DNA of 64,000 nucleotides from Hyaloscypha bicolor E (GCF_002865645.1 NW_020194631.1:496001-560000); one strand, 5' to 3'. Shown: positions 11,103-21,714, counted from the stretch's first letter. The notes: generated from the letters alone by a model not told the origin. Made by a program: numbers and translations.

Positions 11103-12400
11103 AGGTTATGGTTGCCTATTTTGGACTTGGATCAATCCTTTCTTACGCGTTCTCTCTGACATCTATATCCCGTGTTCTTCGTTTCGTGTTCGTTTTCTTA
11201 CATTTTTGGTGCGAGGGCAGGGATATGGAGAGAACAAAAGTTTCAACGTTTAACTTCATCGGGGAGGTGCTCGTGTTTGACAGCCTGGGACGCAATTTAA
11301 AAGGCGAGGCTGTGTTTTGAATTTTTGTGTGACGGGCCAATTCAATGATTACAGTTACAGTGGCTTTGCATCGAGCGATTTTGATTTGATGCTATATTGT
11401 TTTTGGGGAATGACGTGCACACTAAGAGATAGAGTTGAGGCTCAGAGGGGCAGTGGAGAGATGGGTATTGTATATTTTTCCGGGATGCTGAAAAGTATTG
11501 GCTTTCCAGAATCCAGCTGAGAGTTCAGGGATCTGTTTCTCGTACAAGAGCGAACTTCGTAAGGCAGGGTGGTCTTTCGGCCGAGTGGCCTTGTACTTTC
11601 TTTGGTGCTTTATGAAAAGTTCTTAGTAGAAGCTCATGAGACCTTTCATATGAAATGGTCAAGAGCTTAATGTGATCATAGCCTTCTGTCACAGGTTTAT
11701 ACTCAATTGGAGTCTGTTCACCTCAGCAGTGATCAACGCCTCAGGTGAATTCGTACTTAATGTGTAAGGTGCGCCTTGCCACGTCACAAAGAGTCAGAAG
11801 TGAAATTGGGGCGAGACGCTTATCTTTCAAAAAGGATAAGGTAAGGTGACTGCAATGTCGGAGTTGTTGGAGTTATGAACAAAGCTTTAGCGAGTTGACC
11901 AATATCAAAAGGGATGTATGCCACGTTGTGATGTTTTTTGACACCTGCCCTAGAGCTACTTCTGAGGAGCAATTTAGCTTTTGTCAAGGCAGTCCTGCAT
12001 CTAAGGAAATGCATGCGCATCTGTGTAATTCCAAGAATTCTGGACATTTAAGAAGATACGTACAATCCGACGTGCCTTTCGTCACGTGATTCAGGGTGTT
12101 AGCATTCTCTTTTCAATTATCCTCGAGTTAGCTACTGGGTATAAGGTAATTGTATCTGTACCTCGCTACTTTACACGCTTGAGTCTCAGAGTATTATTTC
12201 ATTAAGGACATGTATTGGGGTTGACAAATACAGACATCCACTAAGTGTCAAAATCGAGAGCAGTGTGACAGAAAAGAGATGAGATACACGCCTTGCAAGG
12301 TCACCGAAAAAGCCTTGGTACCCACACTTCATATCATAACATTGGGAAAGATAAAATCGTCGATGGGAGCAGGAATACCGAAGGAAGTACCTAAAAGAAT
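11103..12400. other. Intergenic stretch, nothing recognised
   Basis: Non-coding DNA upstream of the LOV-protein promoter. It includes the second copy of the diverged direct duplication (about 11145-11235). Short frames (11108-11320, 11317-11520, 11820-12047) show no recognisable content. Confidence 0.4.
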
Positions 12401-12410
12401 CGATGTACCA

Positions 12411-12691
12411 CGTGATCGATCACGCCGAAAACTTGCGCAAGACATGTAAAATATCTAGGGTCCAAAGCACGACCAAAGGCTCCCATGTATCTCTGATTCG
12501 TGAAGCACAGTATACCCGCATTTACCCGGACTTGTACAACCAATAATAGCACTTGCGGCGGGTCTCAAATCGTGGGGTTACCTGGCTCGCGATCTCTGTC
12601 GTCACGACGGGACTTCCAGATCGAGCCAACAACAGCCCCGAGCCCGATCCTGACATCTAGAAAACTGTGGACTATCGGTGGATAAGATCGA
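12411..12691. promoter_or_regulatory. Candidate light-responsive (White Collar) sites upstream of the LOV gene
   Basis: Three GATCGA cores occur within 400 bp of the proposed start: 12414-12419, 12619-12624 and 12686-12691. The first is part of a perfect 14-bp palindrome CGTGATCGATCACG (12411-12424), giving overlapping sites on both strands. GATCGA is, to my knowledge, the core recognised by the Neurospora White Collar complex at early light genes such as vivid. Binding is inferred only. Confidence 0.4.
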
Positions 12692-12806
12692 ACCCACGAT
12701 AAGAGCAAATTGGGTTTTGGACTTAGACTTGAGGCCAGCATGGCTTCAGCTACAAGTTCACCATGTCGACCGCACAGCGCCTTCATCGATTCGTGGCTGC
12801 CTGACC

Positions 12807-13762
12807 ATGGGATCTGAGTACCAGGAGCAGAGGAGGAGGCTGGAAGAGGTGAGTTGCGCCCCATTCGCTGGTAGGGCTCCGTCACGTGTGCGCTGGGCTG
12901 ATTCTTAACATCGTGGTCAGCTTCGGCGTGTTGCTGAACTCAGAAATGCGCAGCAGACAGTGTCTGAAAACTCCGTCGTGGGCTCTGGGGGTGCGGGCAG
13001 TAGCCAGGAGATGATGATGAGGGGAGGGAGTTCTGGCACAGCGCAACAGCAGAGGCAAGATCCGTTGATCTACCCTGGTCTTTATTCTCCGAGTGGCTTC
13101 GATATGATGGGCATCCTGGTGAGTGTTTAGCACATTTCCTTTTCTCTTAGTGACATTCGATTCCCATGCTACGTACTGTACCTGTACTAGATTTTGATAC
13201 AAGTCAAGCTTGTTCTGCTGCTGAGTTTCTACGGGAAAACTCGGATTGAATTCCTTGACTTTCCCTTCCATCACTACACCTCACCCCCCCTTAAACTTAA
13301 TGTTAAGAATTAACAAGAATTGTTGCGTAGGTCCGCGTCCGCCAACGTCCAAATCCAACGATCGACATAGGAAACATCGACAGCGGCGTGGCTCTCGTGC
13401 TCTGCGACTCCGCAATGCCCGACATGCCAATCGTCTACTGCTCCGAGCCCTTCGAGAACCTGACCGGCTACTCCAGCGCCGAAATACTCGGCCACAACTG
13501 CCGATTTCTCCAGCACCCTACAGGCGGCTACTGCCACGACGAGCGGGCTCGGACCGCCAACGAACTTTCGCGGCGGGAGATTAAAGAAAGGTTTGCTCGG
13601 GGGGAAGAGGCGAGAGTTAGATTCTGGAACTTTACGAAAGAGGGGAAGATGTTTGTTAATGTTCTGACGACGATTCCGATTACCTGGGAAGAAGGGAGGG
13701 GCGAAGAAAAGAGATATATTGTTGGATTTCAGGCAGATGAAGGGAGGATATACTGTGGATAG
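12807..13762 (+). CDS. vvd: VIVID/Envoy-type LOV photoreceptor
   Basis: Three exons: 12807-12848, 12921-13118 and 13331-13762; 223 residues. Short LOV-only fungal proteins of this type bind FAD/FMN and dampen the White Collar transcription complex in light (photoadaptation). The N-cap LYSPSGFDMMGIL matches the VIVID hinge (LYAPGGYDIMGYL type). The LOV core follows: Cys137 of GHNCRFLQ is the expected flavin-adduct cysteine; MFVNVLTTIPI supplies flavin-contacting Asn, and YIVGFQ the switch Gln. The canonical motif is GRNCRFLQ, so Arg is replaced by His135. An in-frame ATG at 12678 would extend the N-terminus. I prefer 12807 because the extension has no recognised content and overlaps a GATCGA site. 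Confidence 0.85.
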
Positions 13763-14701
13763 AGAGAGCTTGCATATCGGATGGCTGGCCGGGCATTGGA
13801 AATGGCGTTACGAGAGGACTAGGCAGAATTTTGGACTCATGTTTTTCTTTAGGGGTTTTTATCTTGGATATTTGGAGTTTTGATGGGGGCATACCAATTC
13901 TAGTTGGAAATTCCCAAAAGCAAGGAATTAAAAAGATTTCTAGGAAACGAATCCATGCAAGTCTTTCTAGTGGAGTTTTCGTGGAAGGCAGTGCAGGTTG
14001 AAAAACTGATGATGTGGAAAGTTGAAGCCATGGGACTCCGAGGACAAAATAGGACTTCCTATTGGTGGCTGGCTCGTCCTGGTCACGGATCTCTTTCTGG
14101 AAGCTTAAGTATTGATGCACCTCGGAATCAACACTCGTTAATGCTTGGCTCCTAAGTGCTCCCCCCCCCCAAAAAGAGGAGAATGGGAACCCTGCCAGAG
14201 ACTCATCCAAAGCTGGGCGGCGTGGGTAAGCGTGACTTGAAACGTATTAATTCAAGCTTGTTTGGAAATGAGACTAGGAACGAGGAGGTTGCGTTTGTGC
14301 AGTGGTACCACAGATGCCTGATAGGTGATGGCAGTCTTCCCGCAACATGTCCGAGATTCTGTTGAACGACATCTTCAAATATGCCCGGTTCCGTTTGCAG
14401 CTTTATACCTCGTCCTAAAGTCGTTCCTCGCCTAGGAGGGGGTTGTACAAATCGGGCAGGGGTCAACCGGACAGAAAGTGACCGCTGCTGTAAGAAAAAG
14501 AAAAGAGAGTACAACGTTGAAGGTAACCCTGCAAGAGACGTCGATAGTTTAGTCTTTAGCCGCTTCCATACTCAATACAGACGTCAAGATTGAAGACTAG
14601 ATCTTCTCATGCAAAGACGCTGCTCTGCTCTATTCGCCGTGATATTGTACAAATGCATTGCGAGAAGGTATTAGTTCGTGCCCACACCACAACGCCTTCC
14701 T
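13763..14701. other. Intergenic region between convergent genes
   Basis: 3' regions of the LOV gene (plus) and RPN7 (minus). It contains a run of ten C at about 14161-14170. Frames 13680-14210 (minus) and 14203-14514 (minus) overlap the LOV 3' end or have no recognisable content. Confidence 0.45.
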
Positions 14702-16267
14702 CTATGCACGCTCGCTGCCCCTCAACCTTACAGCCTGGCCGTATTTTTGAAGCTTGGTGATAAGTTGATCGCCTTGTCTCACAACGTCATTGTACTGCTT
14801 GTTCTTGTCGTCTGGTCTGTTTGTCTCGATGATGCCTTTTCCAGTCACGCGGTCAATGGTACAGGGGATTCTCTCGGCTGCAATGAATTTTGCAAGATCA
14901 CTTGGAGGGGTTAGCAAAAAAATTCATGTTCTAGTCGAGGTAGCTTACCGATCCAAGAAGTCCACAGAAACTCCAAAGTCATTTGCCATACTCTCGAGGC
15001 CGACAACCCGGTAGCTTTGCAGTAATTGTTGGTAAGCACGAAGACGCATCTCCCGGACAAACCATCCACGGTGCTCATAGAGATATCGGTCTTGAGTCAG
15101 GAAGTTGACCTCAACGGCTGCCAAGGCACCGAAGAAGGATCGATAGCTTCCAGTGTACAGACTGCCGACAAGTTGTGCTAATGGGGAGAAATTGACTGCT
15201 GCCTCGGCTTCGGGTTGGTCACTTCCAAGGTTTGTAAGATTGACGGCTGTCTTAGTAGTCGATGGAGTAGCTGATGAGACATCCTTCATCTCCTCATCGG
15301 CTCCAGGACCAGCTGACAGCGCTCCCGAAAGAGCCAAAAGCTTGTCTTCGCCATCCCCTAAGATAGCCTTGATCTCGGGTGCATCGACGACTTTTGACTT
15401 GAAGTCCACTCGTTTCAGCGACACAGACCCAGCCAGGACAGAGTAAACAACGAGGGATGAGTATGTGCAGAGTTCGTAGCTCGTGAAGGTCGAAAGACTG
15501 TCAAGGAGGAGAGGAGCGGCCAAGGAGTAGGATCGAACCATAAGAAGATACAGGCCCTGGTATGCCTTTAATCGATTTCTTCGGTCCCAGTCTCCTCCAC
15601 TTTCAACCAGAGTCTTTGCTCGATCGACATGCTTCTTGACCAGTAATTTGTCCCCGTAGAACAGTCCCATTCGAATGATAGCAAGAACCAGGTCAATCTT
15701 TGTTCCCAAAACACCTGTCTTCTCAAACACCTCCTCGTATGCGGCAATAGCTCGATCCTAGTAGCACGTCAGTCTGATGTTTCCATCTAAAATTGAATTA
15801 TGCCATACCTTATCACCAACTCGTGCCCAGAACTCCGCTCTCTTGCCTCTTGCAGCTTGGACTTCTGTTTCTCCAGCCTTCTCTGCTGCCTCTTCTTCCT
15901 CCTTCTTGAACCCCTCCAACTCCTCATCATTGTCCTTCTTCAGCTTCTCATATAAAGCTTCATCCCACGGCAAGTCGATCTTGGGTATGGAGTGCTTGCT
16001 CGCCACCATGCCAGCCGCACTTGGTTTCCGTCCCAGAGGCGCCGGCGTAGCCTTCGACGAGGTTTCGCCTGTTGCATTGAGGATGCCTTCAACAGGATGT
16101 GCTAGGTATCGATAGAGCGGAGCCATCTTATGCTCGGTAATAGCATCTTGAAGGCTCTTTAGGGAGGTTTGCTGAATTGCTTTCGGCGCGGAGGGATTGG
16201 TAAGAGTGAAGATGTGCTGGGCAAGAGGGAGGAGAGGATACTTCGCATATTGGGGGTCTGAACCCAT
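14702..16267 (-). CDS. rpn7: 26S proteasome regulatory subunit Rpn7 (PSMD6)
   Basis: Minus-strand exons 15809-16267, 14949-15757 and 14702-14900 join to 488 residues. Rpn7 is a structural PCI-domain subunit of the proteasome lid in nucleus and cytoplasm. Seen: the N-terminal KYPLLPLAQHIFTL, the helical-repeat region with IDLVLAIIRMGLFYGD, then the PCI winged helix ending FLDRDLAKFIAAERIPC and TIDRVTGKGIIETNRPD, which are hallmark Rpn7 sequences. An acidic, Ala-rich insert (about residues 265-300, with GADEEMKDVSS) is typical of filamentous fungal copies. It is divergent from the cap methyltransferase at 16567, with 299 bp between start codons. Confidence 0.93.
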
Positions 16268-16566
16268 CTTGAAGTATGCAGGGAGAGGTCGGAGGTCTCA
16301 GGATGTATTGAAGATGAGGGTAGGAAAGTTGGGTGGACGTTTGTGGTTGATGAATCTATTTCATTCACTATTGTTCTGTGAGGACGGGAAGCTCCTTCCC
16401 CCAGCTCCTTCCAGGCACTAGCGCGACGCGCAGCCACAAAGCTGATACCTCCTCCATGTGACTTCAGTCCACAACACCTTATTTTCACTGCAACCTACAA
16501 ACTCAAGAATCGTCCTTGAATTACTTGAGATTGCCGCAAGGGTTCATGCCAGGCAAAAATCCCACC

Positions 16567-18063
16567 ATGGCGGGCACCAACGGCGCAGAAATCTCGCCCA
16601 TCGACGACCAACCTCAACCTTTCAATGCCACGAAGCTCGAGCCGGCCAAAAAGCGCAGGAGATCTCGCTCACCTTCCTCCTCAACCCCGAAACGCGTCGA
16701 TTCTCGTTCAGATTCAAGAAGAAGATCGACCTCATCTTCCACATCTTCAAGACGCCAAAGATCATCCTCCCCTCAACCTCGAAAGCAGAAACGTCCAGGC
16801 CAGCGAGCCCGAATCACGGATGCAGAGCGGGAGAATATTCGACAGAAGCAAATACAACGTGAGAAAGAGCTAGAAGCCGCTGTTGCTGCTCAAGGCATTC
16901 ACCATGCAGTTGTACAATCTTACAATGCCGTTCCAGAGAGAGGTCGAGAGTGGCGTAAAACGGGCAGTCGCATCTCGGGGCTTCGAAGCTTCAACAATTG
17001 GGTTAAGAGCACGATTATCCAGAAGTTCTCGCCAAATGAGGATTACACTCCTGGTGCTCAAGAACGAGGAGGTATGGTATTCGCTGAGGGACCTTCAGAC
17101 GACAAGGGTCTACTGGTTTTAGACATTGGGTGTGGAAAGGGTGGAGATCTGGGAAAATGGCAAAAAGCGCCGCAAAACGTAGAATTGTACGTCGGCCTAG
17201 ATCCCGCAGATGTCTCAATCGACCAGGCCAGAGACCGATACAGAGGGATGTCGAGTCGAGGCGGTCGTGGAGGAAGAGGTGGTCGAGGCGGATATAACAA
17301 CAGCAGACCTCCTCCTAGGTTGTTTCAAGCAGAATTCTTTGTGCAAGATTGCTTCGGTGACACGATCGAGAGAATTCCGCTAATTAGGGATGTTGGCTTT
17401 GATGGATCTGGAGGACCTTCAAGAAATGACGGAAGAGGGTTTGACGTTGTTAGCATGATGTTCTGCATGCACTATGCTTTCGAAACTGAGGCCAAAGCAC
17501 GACAAATGCTGAAGAATGTTGCAGGATCATTGAAGAAAGGAGGCAGATTTATTGGATGTATCCCGAATTCAGACGTTCTCAGCGAAAATGCCGAAAAGTT
17601 TAATGCTCGCATGGTAGCAAAGGTTGAGAAGAAAGAGAAAAACGGAGCTATGGAGAGCAAGGAAGATGATGGCGAGATAGAGGAAGGCGAGGCAGAGGAG
17701 ACGGCTGAGTGGGGCAACGATATCTATCGAGTTCGGTTTCCTGGAAAGACGCCAACTGACGGTATTTTCCGACCTCCATTTGGTTGGAAGTACAGTTTCT
17801 TTCTACACGAAGCTGTTGAGGAAGTCCCCGAATACGTCGTGCCCTGGGAAGCTTTCCGTGCTATTGCAGAAGATTACAATCTCGAAATGCAATATCACAA
17901 GACCTTTGACGAAGTCTGGAAGACTGAGAAGGACGACCCAATTCTTGGTCCCCTGGCCGAGCAAATGGGCGTTCGTGAACGTGGAGGTGGCCGTTTCCTT
18001 GTGACTGGTGAGGAAATGGAGGCTGCAAGCTTCTATGTTGCATTTTGCTTCTACAAGGTCTAA
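16567..18063 (+). CDS. abd1: mRNA cap guanine-N7 methyltransferase (Abd1)
   Basis: Intronless, 498 residues from the ATG in a strong ACCATGG context; an in-frame ATG at 16516 would add 17 residues. The enzyme transfers a methyl group from S-adenosylmethionine to N7 of the cap guanine in the nucleus. Seen: a basic Ser/Arg-rich N-terminus (about 25-90); NWVKSTIIQKF; the SAM motif LVLDIGCGKGGDLGKW (near residue 185); FDVVSMMFCMHYAFE; and C-terminal FLHEAVEEVPEYVVPWEAF and EMEAASFYVAFCFYKV, all typical of the family. A GGRGG-type insert (SSRGGRGGRGGRGGYNNSR, about residues 227-245) lies after DQARDRYRGM. An acidic segment near residue 380 is also inserted. Divergent partner of RPN7. Confidence 0.93.
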   Translation: MAGTNGAEISPIDDQPQPFNATKLEPAKKRRRSRSPSSSTPKRVDSRSDSRRRSTSSSTSSRRQRSSSPQPRKQKRPGQRARITDAERENIRQKQIQREKELEAAVAAQGIHHAVVQSYNAVPERGREWRKTGSRISGLRSFNNWVKSTIIQKFSPNEDYTPGAQERGGMVFAEGPSDDKGLLVLDIGCGKGGDLGKWQKAPQNVELYVGLDPADVSIDQARDRYRGMSSRGGRGGRGGRGGYNNSRPPPRLFQAEFFVQDCFGDTIERIPLIRDVGFDGSGGPSRNDGRGFDVVSMMFCMHYAFETEAKARQMLKNVAGSLKKGGRFIGCIPNSDVLSENAEKFNARMVAKVEKKEKNGAMESKEDDGEIEEGEAEETAEWGNDIYRVRFPGKTPTDGIFRPPFGWKYSFFLHEAVEEVPEYVVPWEAFRAIAEDYNLEMQYHKTFDEVWKTEKDDPILGPLAEQMGVRERGGGRFLVTGEEMEAASFYVAFCFYKV

Positions 18064-18660
18064 AGCTACATACCAAAGCGTCTGAAATCGGCGAACGGAC
18101 GCCGGCGATGTGCATGGACATAAGTTTACAATACTGCGATTAATATAGTCGCCTCATAGAAGGCAGACAAATTAACCAGAGAAAGTACTGCATTCACATC
18201 TATTGCGCATTCTATTCTACTCACGGGATTTTCCTTGTATCGTTTATCAAAAGCCAAGTGACCGTGCCTGATATTCAGATAGCTTTTAACACCCTGTTCG
18301 AAGTAGAGCAAGGGATGAATTGTTGCGAATTAGCCCAAGATTGCGGAACCATCTGGATTAATGAAATTGACCATTTCTCTGGATGTCATGGTCAGATAAT
18401 GGACTCTGAGGCAGAACATTTACATGAACTTTACATCAGAGCTCTTGGGCAAAAGACTCCCGAGTTTACATGTGAATCTGAGGTTGAGGTTGTGTTTATG
18501 ATAGGCACCTCGAGGGCTAGAATCCTGTACTGTACTTTTGTAAGAATCCTCGATAGAACCCCTTCTCCCTGATAGAGTGCGTTTATCTCAGAACTTCCAT
18601 CCACCTTTGCACATCCAACACGTGTACTCGACTCGGCAGGCTTTTAGGAACCGACGAAAG
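18064..18660. other. Intergenic stretch, nothing recognised
   Basis: 3' region of abd1 and 5' region of the next small gene. A 104-codon frame at 18258-18572 has no recognisable motif. Confidence 0.4.
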
Positions 18661-18984
18661 ATGTGTGTTAATCTCTACAACGAATACACCGAGTGCGGAC
18701 GCACAACGAAGACAGGGCACGATCCGTGTCTGAATATCACCGACTGTGGCCCTAGGAGAGGGCGCACAGAGAGGGTAGAAGAATTGTGCCAGCGCTGCAC
18801 GGAGAACTTCAAGAAAATGTATAGGATGAACGGGCTGGACTTCAACATCAGAGGAAATGGTTTAGTACTTGGACAGCCAACGTTTGACAATGAGAGGCGG
18901 AGACTTGAGAAACATGCTGAGGGGAAGAAGTCCGGAGAGGCTGAGGAGAGTGAGGGACAAGGCGGAGATGAAGTCGCGATATAG
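18661..18984 (+). CDS. Small conserved-looking Cys-containing protein
   Basis: 107 residues beginning MCVNLYNEYTECGRTTKTG. Six to seven Cys lie in the first 50 residues: Cys at 2 and 12, HDPC, DCGP, and the pair ELCQRCTENF. Then comes a polar tail ending in an acidic/Gly-rich stretch. Small fungal proteins with such an N-terminal CxxYxxYxxCGH-like start are common and of unknown function; metal binding is possible. There is no signal peptide. The frame could extend upstream to 18577, but the Cys-rich start at 18661 looks like the natural N-terminus. Function unknown. Confidence 0.6.
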   Translation: MCVNLYNEYTECGRTTKTGHDPCLNITDCGPRRGRTERVEELCQRCTENFKKMYRMNGLDFNIRGNGLVLGQPTFDNERRRLEKHAEGKKSGEAEESEGQGGDEVAI

Positions 18985-19732
18985 GGATGGTCATGCTCTT
19001 GACGTGATTCCTTGAGTTCAAGAGCCACAAATAAACTGTGCTCTTCAATACAATGATACCAGAAAACAGAACAGAAGATGTGAAAATCCACAGGGGTTGG
19101 GTCATGAAGTCTGCAATCTACATCGATACCAAGCATTCTCGAATTTCTGCCCAAATTGTTTCGAGGGAGTGCTTCATACTCGAACTGGAGAATTTATAAA
19201 GTTAAGTTAATCTAAGCCATTGTGGCCGAAGCTTTTCCCACGACTCCCTTTTGAAGAAATTAAATTTGAAGTCATGACACTCAAATCCGCGGAATTACTT
19301 CACGATTTGAATTCATGCTGTACATTCACGCAATGCCAAGGCCATTCGTGCTGACAACGCTTTTCGGCTTGCATTTCCGGGCCTTCCCCGCATGCGGATT
19401 CCTTTTCCATCCAGTCACACGTACTGCTAAGTGATTGGCCGGGGTCGGAAGAATGGTCTCAGCTATCACTGCTGTCTTGCTCAGGCCTTTCTAAGCAAAG
19501 TTCGTATTTCTAGATCTCGGGATGCTACGTACGAAGAGACGCGGTTCGTGAACATTCGGAATGGATTGATGTGCGGGGGGTTAAGACGATGTTCGACGAG
19601 AAGGAGGTATGAAACCACTCATAGTTCACCTCCAAGCCAATTCCCGCACAGCCGTAAGAAGTCGCTGTACCTCGATTTCATCGTTGAACACACACTCCAC
19701 TGGTTACTCATAAAACAACTTCACAATTCAAA
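18985..19732. other. Intergenic stretch, upstream region of the MDR gene
   Basis: No gene or repeat recognised. The frame 18675-19154 on the minus strand is an antisense shadow of the small Cys protein. Confidence 0.4.
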
Positions 19733-20746
19733 ATGACGACCCCAAAAGCAATGAAAGCAATCCTCTTCACTGGCTCACCAACAGCGACATACACTTCCCC
19801 CGCAACCGTCGCCTCCCTCATCCTCGCCTCACAACCCTTGCCCGTGCCAACCGCAACACAACACCTAATCCGTATCCACGCTACCTCAATCACACCTTAC
19901 GAGCTCTCCTGGCCCACATCCGCCTTCCCACACCCAGAGCCACGAATCCCGTGCCATGACATCGCAGGCACAATCATCTCTTCCCCGCCAAACTCCCCTT
20001 TCAAGCCAGGAGATCGGGTTTTCACTCTCCTGCCTTTTACAGGACAAGGAGGGATGGCGGAGTATGCTGCGGTGGAGGAGGAGTTTATTGCTAAGATTCC
20101 GGAAGGGATGGGATGGGTGGAGGCAGCGAGTGTGCCGAGGGCGAGTTTGACGAGTTGGCAGGCGTTGAGTGTCAGAGGAGGTGGGTATGTGAAGCGGGGG
20201 ATGAGGGTTTTAGTTACTGGCGCGACAGGGGCGGTGGGGAGGATGGGTGTTCAGATTGCGAGGGAGCTGGTTGGAAATGAAGGGAAAGTAATCAGTGTTG
20301 GTGGAGTTGGAAGTGGTGGGTTGCAGGATCTGGGTGCGGATGTTGTTGTTAATTATCGGGAGGAGAGGAATTGGGAGGAGGTGGTGAGGAAGGAGGGTAT
20401 GGTGAATGTGGTGTATGATTGTCTTGGTGGAGAGACACTGGAGAGGTGTTTACCACTTGTGATAGATGGCGGGGTCGTTATTACAATCGGATCACCGCCT
20501 CCGGGTGATTGGGAGACTCTGAAAGGATGGGAGGAAGCTAAGCAGAGAGGAGTGAAGGGCGATTTTTTTATTCTCGAGGAGAGTGGAAAGCAATTGAGAG
20601 ACATTGCTGGCTTGTGGCAGAGTGGCAAAATCAAGACGTCGGTGGGCTTGATTGTTGATGGGTTAACGGAAGAGGATGTTCGAGACGGATGGACGAGGGG
20701 GCTTAAGGGAGGTTTGGCTGGGTCAGTTGTTGTCAACGTTGCGTGA
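19733..20746 (+). CDS. Zinc-independent MDR-family NAD(P)H oxidoreductase (quinone reductase-like)
   Basis: Intronless, 337 residues. Medium-chain dehydrogenase/reductase of the quinone reductase/zeta-crystallin branch. Seen: the GroES-like N-terminal domain with HATSITPYELSWP and PCHDIAGTI (about residues 50-90), FKPGDRVFTLLPF, then the Rossmann segment VLVTGATGAVGRMGVQIAR (about 160-178). Structural-zinc Cys residues are absent, as expected for zinc-free quinone reductases. Substrate unknown. The first ATG is followed six codons later by another (MKAILFTGS) that could be the true start. Codon usage shifts from C-rich in the first 250 bp to G-rich afterwards. Converges on the RapZ-C gene. 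Confidence 0.85.
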   Translation: MTTPKAMKAILFTGSPTATYTSPATVASLILASQPLPVPTATQHLIRIHATSITPYELSWPTSAFPHPEPRIPCHDIAGTIISSPPNSPFKPGDRVFTLLPFTGQGGMAEYAAVEEEFIAKIPEGMGWVEAASVPRASLTSWQALSVRGGGYVKRGMRVLVTGATGAVGRMGVQIARELVGNEGKVISVGGVGSGGLQDLGADVVVNYREERNWEEVVRKEGMVNVVYDCLGGETLERCLPLVIDGGVVITIGSPPPGDWETLKGWEEAKQRGVKGDFFILEESGKQLRDIAGLWQSGKIKTSVGLIVDGLTEEDVRDGWTRGLKGGLAGSVVVNVA

Positions 20747-20898
20747 ACGACATACATATAGTTGGGTAGGAATGAATAGTGTATAATAATGGACTCTTGG
20801 CTTACATATCAAAGCAAGCTCTTTTCAAGGCTTAAGCAGCTCTTTATTGCCCTCAAATCATTCTTCCATGATCGCAAACCTCCCAGAGACTTCGAGAG

Positions 20899-21714
20899 TT
20901 ATCCAGAGTCATCACCGAATTGTGAAGGCATCGTTCCGCCTCGACCACCTCGGCTGGCATTGCCCGACTTCTTTCCAGCTCCACGTTTTTTGGAGATGTC
21001 TCGATGCTCCACTTGAACACGCCATCCTGGCCATGACAGCCTTGCAAGTTCTTCAACCATGGCCACACTTCGATGTCTCCCCATTGCACAATAGACACCG
21101 ACTCGAAGCATCGTGGTTTGGTCACGTGAACTGACAGTGTCACCATTCATGCTTTCCGAATTCGATCCTTCCTCATCACCCTTTGGGGCTGCATCTTCTT
21201 CCTCTGCCTCCACATGCTTCCCAGCGGCGTCTTCACTGGTAGTTCCACCATCCCGTAGCCCCAATTTCAGAAAATATCGCTTCTCCTGCGCTGCAATGAT
21301 GTCCGTCATCGCCTCTTCGATTTCCTCCTTGATCGCATCTCGTCGAGCGAGAAACTTCGCATCAGTCTGCATCCACTCTTGCAATCGCTTCGAGATCCCA
21401 TTATGAGTATCCCTTATATGCTTAGGAGGGTTTGGTAAAGACCGGACATCGAATTTCAGCTGAGGCGCTGGCTTCAAAGGAGGCGAGTGTCCAAACGAGA
21501 TGAGGTACAATGTTGGGAGTTCCGCTTCTGGGAGAGGGTTTTGAGCGTATTCGGGAAGCGCGAGATTGTCATCAAGAGGGGAAGACTTTGAGGCTGGTGA
21601 TTCCATTTGGAAGGTAATATTCGGAGGAATGGTGGAAATTGGACATTCGACATCAGGGCTGACTGCAGGTTTGTTCAGGGGGTCGCTTATCTGGCGAAGA
21701 GCTTCGCCGACCAA
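20899..21714 (-). CDS. Protein with RapZ C-terminal-like domain
   Basis: 271 residues, no intron seen. After a disordered N-terminus the core begins at LPTLYLISFGHSPPL (about residue 68). FDVRSLPNPPKHIRDTHNG follows, then VGVYCAMGRHRSVAMVEELA and WPGWRVQVEHRDI. These match the three signatures of the bacterial RapZ/YvcJ C-terminal domain: SFGFKxG, FDVRxLPNP and GCTGGKHRSV..HRD. In E. coli that domain senses GlcN6P and binds GlmZ RNA. The N-terminal P-loop kinase domain is missing. An acidic insert (about 150-200) separates the motifs. A Lys/Gly/Arg-rich tail (KKRGAGKKSGNASRGGRGG) could bind nucleic acid. The start is uncertain; an internal Met at 21606 is an alternative. Function in fungi is unknown to me. 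Confidence 0.75.
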   Translation of the reverse strand: MVGEALRQISDPLNKPAVSPDVECPISTIPPNITFQMESPASKSSPLDDNLALPEYAQNPLPEAELPTLYLISFGHSPPLKPAPQLKFDVRSLPNPPKHIRDTHNGISKRLQEWMQTDAKFLARRDAIKEEIEEAMTDIIAAQEKRYFLKLGLRDGGTTSEDAAGKHVEAEEEDAAPKGDEEGSNSESMNGDTVSSRDQTTMLRVGVYCAMGRHRSVAMVEELARLSWPGWRVQVEHRDISKKRGAGKKSGNASRGGRGGTMPSQFGDDSG

